From Leptolinea sp. (lineage in GTDB: Bacteria > Chloroflexota > Anaerolineae > Anaerolineales > Anaerolineaceae): DNA of 64,000 nt. A program made the position numbers and the translations under genes. Location of the stretch: the NCBI GenBank assembly GCA_012798535.1, contig JAAZMZ010000009.1, forward strand, positions 62,001 through 126,000, written 5' to 3'. Below the pieces are notes generated by a model. The model ran no database searches. It was not told where the DNA came from and was given only the letters and a program-made list of their open reading frames with translations. How positions within the stretch are numbered: the first letter of the stretch is position 1; each line of letters opens with the position of its first letter. Of the stretch, positions 27,346 through 35,949 are shown one piece after another.

Positions 27346-27831
27346 ATGCCTTTTGACCCTTCTTCTTTCAGCGGAATATTTCAATACCTGGTCGGATTTG
27401 GCGCCGCTTTTTTTGCCGCCCTGTGGTTGAGTTTGATCATCTGGACATTCCGCGATATTCGCGCACGCACCCGGGATAGTTTTGCGAGAATCCTGGCCGT
27501 CCTGGTGGTTGCCGTTCTGAATGTCCTGGGTATTGTGATCTATTTAATCCTGCGCCCCGGAAGAACCCTGGAAGAAGAATATCAGCGCACGCTGGAAGAA
27601 GAAGCTCTGCTTAAAGCCATCGAGGAGATCAACACCTGTCCCGGATGCGGGCGGCATACCCGTGAAGATTGGGTGATCTGTCCAACCTGCCAGACCCGCC
27701 TGAAAAAGAGCTGTCCGGCCTGCCATAAACTGCTGGAGCTGCCCTGGAGCATCTGCCCATACTGCGGCGCAGCCGCCGGAGAGACCCCGTCGGCTTCCAC
27801 CTCTAATTCCGACCAACTGCTTCAGGTATAA
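27346..27831 (+). CDS. Membrane protein with double zinc ribbon
   Basis: 161 residues: two membrane helices (about 12-34 and 46-68), a charged LEEEYQRTLEEEALLK linker, then four CxxC pairs (CPGC, CPTC, CPAC, CPYC) that can form two zinc ribbons in the cytoplasm. The helix pair with a Pro/Gly LILRPG end resembles phospholipase-D nuclease N-terminal-type membrane anchors. It starts 20 nt after the PilZ gene. Function unknown; the acidic-tail segment contains the putative -10 box of the next gene. Confidence 0.75.
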   Translation: MPFDPSSFSGIFQYLVGFGAAFFAALWLSLIIWTFRDIRARTRDSFARILAVLVVAVLNVLGIVIYLILRPGRTLEEEYQRTLEEEALLKAIEEINTCPGCGRHTREDWVICPTCQTRLKKSCPACHKLLELPWSICPYCGAAAGETPSASTSNSDQLLQV

Positions 27832-27832
27832 T
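27827..27832 (+). promoter_or_regulatory. TATAAT -10 box exactly 6 nt before the PfkB-kinase start
   Basis: TATAAT is followed by CACGCT and then ATG. With initiation about 7 nt after the -10 box, the transcript would begin at the start codon, giving a leaderless mRNA. No ribosome site is seen. No good -35 box is visible, so the box could be chance. Confidence 0.45.
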
Positions 27833-27838
27833 CACGCT

Positions 27839-28705
27839 ATGCTAGTAGCCCGAGATATTCAACCGGTCGACTACCTGGCGGTCGGTCATATTACCTGTGA
27901 TATCACACCCCAGGGAAACACATTCGGTGGAACCGCTCTGTATTCAGCGCTCACCGCGCGTGCTCTGGGTCTGTGCGTCGGTGTGGTGACTTCCTGTCAA
28001 ACTAATTTCAAGCTGCCCGAGATAGATGGAATCAAATTTGTGGTCGTGCCATCCGAATCGACAACCACTTTCGAGAATATCTATACTCCAGAAGGTCGTA
28101 TTCAGGTTCTACACAGTGTCGCCGATACCCTCAGCCTGCCGGCCATACCGGAACGCTGGCGTAACACACCAATTGTCCATCTTGCGCCGGTAGCCCGTGA
28201 AGCGGATCCGACACTATCCCGCTATTTTCCAGAAAGCATTGTTTGCCTTACCCCCCAGGGTTTCATGCGTTCCTGGGATGCCAAAGGCCGGGTGACTTCT
28301 TCCGAGTGGCCGGAAGCCGCGTTTGTTTTGGAGAACTCCACCGCGGCCGTATTGAGCATTGAAGACATTAACGGTGACGAAAGCCGAATTGAAGAGATGC
28401 TGCGCTCCATACGGATTTTGGTTGTCACGGAAGGCGCGGAAGGCGCCCGGGTCTACTGGAATGGCGATGTAAGGCATTTTGCCGCTCCTTCCAAAATCGA
28501 GGTGGATTCAACTGGCGCAGGTGATATTTTTGCCGCCTGTTTCTTTACGAAATACAATGCCACCCGCGATCCCTGGGAGGCTGCCCGTTTTGCCGTTCAA
28601 CTGGCATCCTGTTCGGTGACCCGGCGCGGCATGGATAGCATTCCCACGGCGGAAGAAATTGATCTGGCCGGTATCGAAATTCTCAAAGCGGAACAGGGAA
28701 CATGA
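27839..28705 (+). CDS. PfkB-family carbohydrate kinase
   Basis: 288 residues of the ribokinase/PfkB fold. The N-terminal GGTALYSALTARALG segment binds the sugar-like substrate; the signature DSTGAGDIFAACFF near the C-terminus carries the catalytic Asp and anion hole. The middle is shorter than in ribokinase. Substrate cannot be told from sequence (ribose, inositol, nucleoside or fructose-type). It ends with a 4-nt ATGA overlap with parA, so it is coupled to the chromosome-partition genes. Confidence 0.87.
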   Translation: MLVARDIQPVDYLAVGHITCDITPQGNTFGGTALYSALTARALGLCVGVVTSCQTNFKLPEIDGIKFVVVPSESTTTFENIYTPEGRIQVLHSVADTLSLPAIPERWRNTPIVHLAPVAREADPTLSRYFPESIVCLTPQGFMRSWDAKGRVTSSEWPEAAFVLENSTAAVLSIEDINGDESRIEEMLRSIRILVVTEGAEGARVYWNGDVRHFAAPSKIEVDSTGAGDIFAACFFTKYNATRDPWEAARFAVQLASCSVTRRGMDSIPTAEEIDLAGIEILKAEQGT

Positions 28706-29490
28706 CGAAGATTTTGACATTTGTGAACCAAAAAGGTGGTGTAGGAAAAACCACGTCGGCCATCAATCTGGGCGCGTTTCTAGGATATTACGGACAGCGG
28801 GTATTAATCATCGACCTCGATCCACAGGCCAACGCGACTTCTTCCCTTGGAATCGACAAGAATACCGTCAAGACCGGAACATATGAGGTGTTGATCGGTG
28901 CCGCCCCGGCTGCGGCGAATGTTCTGCATAATCCAAAGATAAAGTTATCCCTGCTGCCTTCATCACCAGCCCTGGCCGGCGCAGATGTTGAATTGATCGA
29001 TGGGAAGAACCGCGAGAACCGGTTAAAAGAAGTGGTCGGTGGATTATCAGAAAAGTACGACTACATCCTGATTGACTGCCCCCCTTCCCTGAGTCTATTG
29101 ACGGTCAACGGCCTGGTGGCCGCGAAGGATGGGGTGATTATTCCCGTACAATGTGAATACCTGGCTCTGGAAGGTCTCGGGCAATTAACCCAGACCATAA
29201 ATCGTGTCAGAAATGCACTGTTTCCTGGATTAATAGTGCGCGGAGTGGTGTTGACCATGTATGACGGTAGAACACGTCTGGCCATCGATGTAGTCAATGA
29301 GGTCCGCAAGCATTTTCCCACACAGGTTTTCCAGTCTGTGATCCCGCGTTCCATCCGGCTGGCGGAAGCTCCTTCCTACGGAATTCCCATATCGATGTAC
29401 GCGCCGGAATCTGGCGCGGCGAAAGCGTATGCTGCCCTGGCCCGGGAGATCCTCGGGCAGGATGGAATTACAATTCCCCAGGTGGTTTAA
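28702..29490 (+). CDS. parA: ParA/Soj chromosome-partition ATPase
   Basis: 262 residues. The deviant Walker A motif KGGVGKTTSAINLGAFLG is at residues 10-27; Walker B is YILIDCPPSL and the switch region has QCEYLALEGL. No N-terminal DNA-binding extension, so this is the short chromosomal type (Soj). It overlaps the kinase gene by 4 nt and is followed by parB after 12 nt. ParA uses ATP-dependent nonspecific DNA binding to move ParB-parS complexes. No parS-like palindrome was seen in the window. Confidence 0.95.
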   Translation: MTKILTFVNQKGGVGKTTSAINLGAFLGYYGQRVLIIDLDPQANATSSLGIDKNTVKTGTYEVLIGAAPAAANVLHNPKIKLSLLPSSPALAGADVELIDGKNRENRLKEVVGGLSEKYDYILIDCPPSLSLLTVNGLVAAKDGVIIPVQCEYLALEGLGQLTQTINRVRNALFPGLIVRGVVLTMYDGRTRLAIDVVNEVRKHFPTQVFQSVIPRSIRLAEAPSYGIPISMYAPESGAAKAYAALAREILGQDGITIPQVV

Positions 29491-29502
29491 CAGGAGTGAT
29501 AA

Positions 29503-30348
29503 ATGGCATACAAAGGTGGATTGGGCCGTGGATTGGATGCGATCATCCCGGGTTCGAACGAACCGAAAGGTGGTGTCGAAACCGTTCCGATCGGATCGAT
29601 AATTCCCAATCCACGCCAGCCGCGAACAACCATGGCGGAAGACAGCCTGCAGGAATTAGCTGAATCCATCCGCCAGCACGGTATTTTGCAGCCGTTGATT
29701 GTCTCAAAAGAGGCGCAGGATCATTACATCCTGATCGCCGGTGAACGACGCTGGCGGGCAGCCCAGATCGCCGGGCTTGAACTTGTGCCCGTGATCCTGC
29801 GAGACGCCGACGACCGCGACCGGTTGGAACTGGCGCTTATTGAGAATGTCCAACGGGCAGACCTGATGCCTCTTGAAACGGCAGAAGCATACCGGCAGCT
29901 TGCCGAGGAATTCAATCTGACACATGAGGAGATCGCCGCGCAGGTGGGCAAGAGCCGGGTGGCTGTCACCAACACTTTACGTCTTTTGAAACTACCCGAA
30001 GCAGTTCAGCAGGCACTGGTTTCCGGCGCGATCTCCGAAGGACACGCCCGCGCTCTGCTGGCGCTGACATCACCGCAGTCCCAGATCGCCGTGTTGCAGA
30101 TCATCCGTAAGAACGAGTTGAGTGTCAGGCAAACAGAGGAATTGGTCAAGAGATACAGTGGAGAAAAGGCACCCTCCCGTCCCAAACCAGAAACACCGGC
30201 GGAGATCAAAGAGATCGAAGACCGGCTGCGTGAACGACTGGGTACGCGGGTGACCGTCCATCATGGAAAAAACGGCGGAAGCCTGGTGATTTATTATTAT
30301 TCCAACGAGGAATTAAACACAGTATTGGATTCCATCTTTAAAGATTAA
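29503..30348 (+). CDS. parB: ParB/Spo0J chromosome-partition protein
   Basis: 281 residues. The N-terminal CTPase/nuclease-like domain has IIPNPRQPR and GERRWRAA motifs, followed by the central helix-turn-helix (THEEIAAQVGKSRVAVTNTLRLLKLP) and a short C-terminal dimerisation region. AGGAG precedes the ATG. It binds parS and spreads as a CTP-gated clamp. The gene pair parA-parB is standard; the coupled PfkB kinase upstream and sensor kinases downstream are less usual neighbours. Confidence 0.95.
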   Translation: MAYKGGLGRGLDAIIPGSNEPKGGVETVPIGSIIPNPRQPRTTMAEDSLQELAESIRQHGILQPLIVSKEAQDHYILIAGERRWRAAQIAGLELVPVILRDADDRDRLELALIENVQRADLMPLETAEAYRQLAEEFNLTHEEIAAQVGKSRVAVTNTLRLLKLPEAVQQALVSGAISEGHARALLALTSPQSQIAVLQIIRKNELSVRQTEELVKRYSGEKAPSRPKPETPAEIKEIEDRLRERLGTRVTVHHGKNGGSLVIYYYSNEELNTVLDSIFKD

Positions 30349-30370
30349 TTTTTTATTCACACAATACTGA

Positions 30371-30400
30371 TTGTAAGGTTTATCAGTTTGTAAGTAAAAT
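30371..30400 (+). promoter_or_regulatory. Promoter with -10 box 6 nt before the first sensor-kinase start
   Basis: TTGTAA (30371-30376), 18-nt spacer, TAAAAT (30395-30400), then AATTTT and ATG. Transcription would begin at or next to the start codon; no ribosome site is present. Candidate leaderless promoter. Confidence 0.55.
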
Positions 30401-30406
30401 AATTTT

Positions 30407-31450
30407 ATGGATTTTGATGGAAAAAATGGACCAGCCAATAGTCAAAGCATTCCAGAGTTAACTCCGGAAGTGCTGGTACCCCGTCTGGGTGAATACCTCA
30501 TTGAATGTGGTTTGATCACAGAAGCTCAATTGACACATGCCATTAATATTCAATCGAATACCCAAAAGAACGGCAAAACCGAATTGCTCGGGCAAATCCT
30601 GATCAACGAGAAGCTGATCACACGCGCCCAGCTTGACCACGCGATCACCGAACAAATCCTGCAGTTACGCGCCGCTCTGCAAAATGCCAATACTCATCTG
30701 GAATTGCGCGTGAAGCAGCGAACGGAAGAGCTGGAAGCCGCGTTGGATCAACTGGCTGACTTCAACCGTATGAAAGCCAACATTGTAGCTAATATCTCTC
30801 ATGAATTGCGTACTCCCATGACGCATATCAAAGGATATCTGGAGTTGTTGATCACCAGTGTTCTTGGCCCGATCACCGAGGATCAGAGTAATGCATTAAA
30901 GGTGATGCAAAAGGCTTCAGATCGCCTGGAAAAGTTGATCGAAGACCTCTTGTTGTTCTCAGAAGCAGACCGGGCAAAAGTGGCCCTAAACTTGCAGCCT
31001 ACCGATATGCACCACCTGGGGCAAACCCTGGTCAATCGGGCACAGGTCAAAGCTGAAGAAAAACATATTCAGCTCACCCTGGTTTCAGATCCACAGTTGC
31101 CGCGTGTGAATGTCGATGAAGAGAAGATCTCCTGGGCAATCGGGCAATTACTGGATAATGCAATCAAGTTCACACCCGTCAATGGGATCGTTGAACTTCG
31201 TTGCACATGGGATGATGGCGCTGTCAGGGTAATCGTGAAGGACAGCGGCATCGGAATACCTGCAGATCGCTTCGATGAAATCTTTGAACCTTTTCACCAA
31301 TTGGACGGCTCGTCTACTCGACGTTATGGAGGGACCGGTCTGGGATTGGCTCTGGTGCGCAAGATTATCGAAGCCCATGGTTCAGTAATCCGCATTCGGT
31401 CTGAAATAAATCGGGGTAGTGAATTTGAATTTGCCCTGAAACCCGTTTGA
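30407..31450 (+). CDS. Soluble sensor histidine kinase with MshEN-like N-terminal domain
   Basis: 347 residues, no membrane helix. Residues about 25-90 hold two short repeats (LGEYLIECGLITEAQLTHAI and LGQILINEKLITRAQLDHAI) typical of the type II secretion/pilus ATPase N-terminal (MshEN-like) fold, which in some proteins binds c-di-GMP. A coiled-coil leads to HisKA with phospho-His in NISHELRTPMTHIKG and HATPase with QLLDNAIKFTP, DSGIGIP and GTGLGLALVRKII. It begins a signalling cluster with a second kinase and a response regulator. The MshEN-like part suggests a link to the pilus-type ATPase encoded downstream. Confidence 0.9.
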   Translation: MDFDGKNGPANSQSIPELTPEVLVPRLGEYLIECGLITEAQLTHAINIQSNTQKNGKTELLGQILINEKLITRAQLDHAITEQILQLRAALQNANTHLELRVKQRTEELEAALDQLADFNRMKANIVANISHELRTPMTHIKGYLELLITSVLGPITEDQSNALKVMQKASDRLEKLIEDLLLFSEADRAKVALNLQPTDMHHLGQTLVNRAQVKAEEKHIQLTLVSDPQLPRVNVDEEKISWAIGQLLDNAIKFTPVNGIVELRCTWDDGAVRVIVKDSGIGIPADRFDEIFEPFHQLDGSSTRRYGGTGLGLALVRKIIEAHGSVIRIRSEINRGSEFEFALKPV

Positions 31451-31483
31451 AACTTACTTTCGGTGCAGGAGATTTGTAAAACG

Positions 31484-32686
31484 ATGCCTCCAACGACCGA
31501 ACCATTTGTAGAAAACCCCAATCTTTATCTGTTGCGCTCACTGGGAAAATTGAACAGACCGGAAGAATGGAAAACCGGTCTGGATGATTTTGCCCATCAG
31601 GTGCGCATGGGATTGATCTATGACCATCTGGTGATTTATAAAAAGAATGGTGGAGGTAGCCTGGAACCTTTTTATGCCCGGGCTGTCGGGCGCGGAAGAT
31701 CGGCAGAGGCGGATACCGCCTGGGGAGACAGCATCGGTATACAGGCAATCCAGGATAATCGTCCCGTCTCAACACTGCCGCAGAAATCACCTGGATCAAA
31801 CCGTTTGGATCGCCCATACGGATTGGCGATCCCGTTATCCGATGGAGAAGAAGCGTTGGGCGCAGTGGTAATGATCCGGTTCGGTGGCCCGGATTATTCA
31901 GCGCTGGATATTGAACAGGCCCAGGGATTTTCAGCCATTCTGGGTTTAATCCTGGGGAATATGAAACTGCGTCACCAGGTGGAAGAGTTGACCCAACAGT
32001 GCAAAATATCCACCCTTCAGGATAATTTCATTTCCATGATCACGCATGAATTACGCAGTCCGTTGGGATTCATCAAAGGCTACACCACTACACTTCTGCG
32101 GTCAGATACTTCCTGGGATACGCGGACTCAACAGGAATTTTTGAAGATCATAGACACCGAGACAGACCATCTGCACGATTTAATCGACAATTTGCTGGAT
32201 TCAGCCCGACTGCAAAGCAACATGCTGGAAATGAACATGCAGCCTGTAAGGGTTGAAGGATTGATCAACAATGTCATTGCCCGCACTTCTCTGCATTTTC
32301 CTCAACTGGTGATCCATCAAGATGTTATCCAGCCTGTAAAACTGGTGAAAGCTGACCCCAGACGGTTGGAACAGGTTTTTGAAAATCTGGTAACGAATAC
32401 CGTGAAATACGCTCCCAACTCACCGCTCTGGATTAAATTGGAATCTGGTGAAAAAACCGTCGTGGTTCAATTTAGAGATAAAGGACCAGGCATCCCGCCC
32501 GAATCGCTCGATAAAATTTTCTGGCGGTTCTATCGCGATCCCAAGGCATCGAAAGAAGCCCGAGGAAGCGGTCTCGGATTATATATCTGTCAACAGATCA
32601 TCGATGCGCATAATGGAAAAATATCTGTAGAATCAAAAGTAAATGAGGGAACCTTATTTACTATTACGCTTCCCGCATTTAATTAA
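31484..32686 (+). CDS. Soluble sensor histidine kinase with GAF-like N-terminal domain
   Basis: 400 residues, no membrane helix. Residues about 30-165 look like a GAF-type sensor domain (RLDRPYGLAIPLSDGEEALGAVVMI), then HisKA with phospho-His in SMITHELRSPLGFIKGY and HATPase with NLVTNTVKYAP, DKGPGIP and GSGLGLYICQQII. ATG at 31484 is chosen; AGGAG lies 12 nt upstream and a GTG at 31463 has no ribosome site. It is 33 nt after the first kinase and 16 nt before the response regulator, so it is in one transcript. Which kinase phosphorylates the regulator is unclear. Confidence 0.9.
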   Translation: MPPTTEPFVENPNLYLLRSLGKLNRPEEWKTGLDDFAHQVRMGLIYDHLVIYKKNGGGSLEPFYARAVGRGRSAEADTAWGDSIGIQAIQDNRPVSTLPQKSPGSNRLDRPYGLAIPLSDGEEALGAVVMIRFGGPDYSALDIEQAQGFSAILGLILGNMKLRHQVEELTQQCKISTLQDNFISMITHELRSPLGFIKGYTTTLLRSDTSWDTRTQQEFLKIIDTETDHLHDLIDNLLDSARLQSNMLEMNMQPVRVEGLINNVIARTSLHFPQLVIHQDVIQPVKLVKADPRRLEQVFENLVTNTVKYAPNSPLWIKLESGEKTVVVQFRDKGPGIPPESLDKIFWRFYRDPKASKEARGSGLGLYICQQIIDAHNGKISVESKVNEGTLFTITLPAFN

Positions 32687-32702
32687 GGTGATGGAGACGA
32701 TC

Positions 32703-33425
32703 ATGGCTTCGAGAATTCTGGTTGTGGATGATGAAAAACAGTATGTGCACCTTCTTCAGGTGAATCTGCAGGCAGAGGGTTATGAAGTAATATTCGCCAT
32801 GAATGGAGAAGATGCCCTGGAAATGGTTTCATCAAAAAAACCGGACCTGGTCATTTTGGATGTTATGATGCCGCGTTTGGACGGCTTCACCACCTGCGAG
32901 AGAATACGACAGTTCTCCGCTGTTCCGGTTATCATGCTGACCGCGAAAGGTGAGGAGCAGGACCGAGTGAAAGGATTGAACGTCGGCGCGGATGATTACG
33001 TGGTCAAACCTTTTTCGGCTACGGAATTGATAGCCCGTGTTCGCGCCGTATTGCGCCGGGCACGTAAGGATGACAGCGTATTGGGGGAGCGCTTTTTCCA
33101 GCATCTCGATCTGAAGATTGACTTTGCCCGCGCGGAGGTCTGGAAGGGTGATAAACCGGTATTCCTTTCTGCCACGGAATACCGTCTTTTGATCCAGTTT
33201 GCCCATCATCTGGGTCAGATTTTAACCGGTGAAGAACTGCTCACGGCCATCTGGGGACCCTCCTATAAAGATGACAAAGAAATCCTCTGGGTCAGCATAG
33301 CCAGGTTGCGCCAGAAGCTGGAGGATAATCCCCACAGCCCGTGTCATATTGTCACCCGGTCCGGTCTGGGTTATTTAATGCCGGCTGAAGTTACAGGTTC
33401 TTCTGTGAAAGGAAAGAAGGAATAA
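32703..33425 (+). CDS. OmpR-family response regulator
   Basis: 240 residues. The start ATG at 32703 (GGAG 6 nt upstream) places the receiver motif ILVVDDE at residue 4; phospho-acceptor Asp is in DLVILD and Lys in VVKPF. The winged helix ends with IWGPSY and RSGLGYLMP. It resembles the left-edge regulator in its receiver core ([14 protein letters not shown]), so the two may be paralogues. Its stop overlaps the next start codon by one base (TAATG). Confidence 0.93.
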   Translation: MASRILVVDDEKQYVHLLQVNLQAEGYEVIFAMNGEDALEMVSSKKPDLVILDVMMPRLDGFTTCERIRQFSAVPVIMLTAKGEEQDRVKGLNVGADDYVVKPFSATELIARVRAVLRRARKDDSVLGERFFQHLDLKIDFARAEVWKGDKPVFLSATEYRLLIQFAHHLGQILTGEELLTAIWGPSYKDDKEILWVSIARLRQKLEDNPHSPCHIVTRSGLGYLMPAEVTGSSVKGKKE

Positions 33426-33724
33426 TGTATTCCAACTTTGAAGAAAAAGGGAAAATCTTTACCCAGGTTGTTACGAAAAAACCGATTAACGTTACGATTC
33501 AAACCACCAATCAGTTGATTCGCGGGAAAATCCATATTCGACCGGAGGACCGTGTCAAAGATGAACTGAATCGTAAAGACCTGTTTATTGCCGTCACCGA
33601 TGCGATCGTCTTCTCGTCCACCGGTGAGGCACTCTATCATAGCGGTTTTCTATCTGTGAACACCGAACAGATCATCTGGCTAATGCCAGACGAAGAAGTG
33701 AAACCGGCCAGGGCGATCAAATGA
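33425..33724 (+). CDS. Small unknown protein upstream of cpaF
   Basis: 99 residues, mostly beta, no membrane helix. VTIQTTNQLIRGKIHIRPEDRVKDELN and FIAVTDAIVFSSTG are visible conserved-looking strands; it could belong to a small beta-barrel family such as DUF6812, but I am not sure. It overlaps the response-regulator stop by 1 nt and the cpaF start by 4 nt, so it is translated as part of the operon. It may bind a nucleotide or a protein partner of CpaF. Confidence 0.65.
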   Translation: MYSNFEEKGKIFTQVVTKKPINVTIQTTNQLIRGKIHIRPEDRVKDELNRKDLFIAVTDAIVFSSTGEALYHSGFLSVNTEQIIWLMPDEEVKPARAIK

Positions 33725-35034
33725 TACCTTCCAGCGGATATTCACTCAATCCAACCGATCTGGCCAAGCTTAAGACCTACCTGATCAATTCCATTTCGCG
33801 TGAAATTGAAGCAAGGCCGCCATCACCCCGCCAGAGGCGGGAAGCCATCCAGCAATACCTGCAACAGGCGTATGATTCAACCCGTTTGAATCTGCCGGAT
33901 GCTGCCCGAAATCAGATTTTCAAAGAAATCCTGGATGAGATGCTGGGTTTTGGCCCTTTGCAACCACTGCTGGATGATCCGACCATCAGTGAGGTCATGG
34001 TGAACGGCCCCGGTATGGTGTTTATTGAGCGAAACGGAAAATTACAGTTGACTGATCTTCATTTTGAAAACGATGATGCCATCCTGCGAATTATTGATAA
34101 GATCATTCTTCCTCTAGGACGTAATATTGATTCCGATAATCCCACTGTGGACGCCCGCCTTCCAGATGGATCGCGTGTTAATGCAGTAATTCCCCCGGTG
34201 GCCATTGACGGCCCTTCTATCACCATCCGGAAGTTTATGAAAGACAAGCTAACGATGGAGCAGCTCATCAGCCTGGGATCAATTACCAAGGGCATGGCAG
34301 ATATGTTGCGTGCGTGCGTTATATCCCGGCTGAACATTCTGGTGTCCGGTGGAACCGGCTCCGGTAAGACCACCTTCCTGAATATTCTGTCCGGATTTAT
34401 CCCTTCCAATGAACGGATTGTTACCATAGAAGACGCGGCTGAATTGAAACTCCAACAGCCACATGTTGTGCGTCTTGAAACCAAACCGGCTAATATCGAA
34501 GGACAACATTCGGTTACTATCCGTGACCTGGTCCGCAACAGCCTGCGTATGCGCCCCGATCGCATAATTGTTGGTGAATGTCGCGGTGGAGAAGCGCTGG
34601 ATATGCTGCAGGCTATGAACACCGGACATGATGGCTCGTTGACCACCCTGCACGCCAATACACCGCGGGATGCCTTAAGCCGGCTGGAGACCATGTGTCT
34701 GATGTCCGGGCTTGATCTGCCGGTGAAAGTATTGCGCGAACAGATCGCGGCAGCCATAGACCTGATCGTCCAGCAGGCTCGTCTGAAGGATGGAACCAGG
34801 AAGATCACAGCCATCACCGAGGTATCTGGCATGGAAGGTGATACCATTACCATGACGGATATTTTCAAATTCCAACAAACCGGTGTGCAACAGGATGGAA
34901 CTATCATCGGTGAGCTTCGCCCCACCGGGATTCGCCCGGGATTCAGCCAGCGCCTTGAAGCATCCGGTTATCGGCTCGGTCCTGAGATTTTTGGGGCAAA
35001 CCTTAATGAAATGTTGGGAAACAGGAGGAGATGA
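33721..35034 (+). CDS. cpaF: CpaF/TadA-type secretion ATPase
   Basis: 437-residue hexameric ATPase of the Tad (Flp pilus)/type II/IV secretion superfamily. N-terminal domain with EILDEMLGFGPLQPLLDDPTISEVMVNGP; Walker A GGTGSGKTTFLN near residue 215, Asp box IEDAAELKL, Walker B RPDRIIVGECRGGEALDML and His box DGSLTTLHANTP are all intact. It overlaps the small upstream gene by 4 nt. No tadB/tadC platform, pilin or prepilin peptidase lies in the window, so the ATPase is an orphan here, embedded with kinases, a regulator, an XRE protein and a TPR protein. Confidence 0.93.
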   Translation: MIPSSGYSLNPTDLAKLKTYLINSISREIEARPPSPRQRREAIQQYLQQAYDSTRLNLPDAARNQIFKEILDEMLGFGPLQPLLDDPTISEVMVNGPGMVFIERNGKLQLTDLHFENDDAILRIIDKIILPLGRNIDSDNPTVDARLPDGSRVNAVIPPVAIDGPSITIRKFMKDKLTMEQLISLGSITKGMADMLRACVISRLNILVSGGTGSGKTTFLNILSGFIPSNERIVTIEDAAELKLQQPHVVRLETKPANIEGQHSVTIRDLVRNSLRMRPDRIIVGECRGGEALDMLQAMNTGHDGSLTTLHANTPRDALSRLETMCLMSGLDLPVKVLREQIAAAIDLIVQQARLKDGTRKITAITEVSGMEGDTITMTDIFKFQQTGVQQDGTIIGELRPTGIRPGFSQRLEASGYRLGPEIFGANLNEMLGNRRR

Positions 35035-35037
35035 CCC

Positions 35038-35946
35038 TTGGCAGCTAGATCTCAAATTAAAACACTTCGAGCTCACAAGGTTGCCGCGCTGATGGTGGAT
35101 GCCCGCCTGTATGCTCGGAGAACCCCTGAAGAAGCCTGCGCACTACTCGGCTGGGAGACACAACATCTGTCCGATTTGGAGGCCGCTGTCCTGCCTCCGA
35201 CATTACCCGAACTGGAAGCACTGGCGGCCATCTATGCCGTGCCAGTCGATCATTTCTTTGGCAATAAGAGTCTTTCGGATGAAATGCCCAGACTGCGAGT
35301 GGAGACCATGCGCCAGCGCCTGGAATTGCGCAACCGAATTCTGGGTGCCATGATCATGCAGGCGAGAACACGCCGAAATTTCTCGCGGGATGATCTCTCC
35401 ATGGCAACCGGACTGACCATTGAACAGATTACTGATTATGAACTGGGTCAGGCTGCCATTCCGGTGACTGATCTCGAAGATATCACGAAGATGTTGCAAA
35501 TTGATATCAACGATTGGATCGACAGTTATGCCATTCCCACCCGCGATATCAATTTCAAACCATTCAAAATCCCGGAGGCTCCGCATATTCAGGACCTTCC
35601 TGTGGTTGAAGAGAAATCATCTGCTCCCAATGTAACTCCTGTGGCATCCATCCCGGAACCGGAAGCGGCCCCTGTACCGTCAATTCCTTCACCGGCACAG
35701 CATGTGGAACCTGCTTCAAATGGAGAGAGTGGTACCATGGAAAATAAGTCAGAGTCGATTTCTCAGCCACAGACGGCTACCAGGGATTTGAAACTCGAAT
35801 CGGATGAGATGCTTACTCCGGAGCTTATCGATTTCATAAATAATCCGGTTAACCGGCAGTATCTGTTATTGGCCAGCAATTTAAGCCATATGCCTGCCGA
35901 TCAACTTCGGAGGATTGCCGAATCTTTGTTGGAGATCACATTCTGA
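35038..35946 (+). CDS. Protein with two XRE-type helix-turn-helix domains
   Basis: 302 residues. Two XRE-like domains are visible: about 18-75 (TPEEACALLGWETQHLSDLEA, ending VDHFFGN) and about 100-165 (NFSRDDLSMATGLTIEQITDYE, ending DINDWID). A Pro/Glu-rich linker (about 180-240) and a helical C-terminus (LIDFINNPVNRQYLLLASNLSHM) follow. The start is TTG, supported by AGGAGG 9 nt upstream; the first ATG (35092) would cut into the first domain. It is 3 nt after cpaF. It may be a transcription factor or a cytoplasmic scaffold; no membrane helix. Confidence 0.8.
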   Translation: MAARSQIKTLRAHKVAALMVDARLYARRTPEEACALLGWETQHLSDLEAAVLPPTLPELEALAAIYAVPVDHFFGNKSLSDEMPRLRVETMRQRLELRNRILGAMIMQARTRRNFSRDDLSMATGLTIEQITDYELGQAAIPVTDLEDITKMLQIDINDWIDSYAIPTRDINFKPFKIPEAPHIQDLPVVEEKSSAPNVTPVASIPEPEAAPVPSIPSPAQHVEPASNGESGTMENKSESISQPQTATRDLKLESDEMLTPELIDFINNPVNRQYLLLASNLSHMPADQLRRIAESLLEITF

Positions 35947-35949
35947 TCT

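Noticed and set aside
28702-30348. parS sites or oriC near parAB
   Set aside because: No TGTTTCACGTGAAACA-like palindrome, no DnaA-box cluster, and no dnaA, gidA or rpmH nearby; a lone TTATCCAC inside the kinase gene at about 14.7 kb is not an origin.
34059-34925. 288-codon open frame antisense to cpaF
   Set aside because: It mirrors an intact, motif-complete ATPase gene and has a Ser/Arg-rich composition typical of a shadow frame; no start context.
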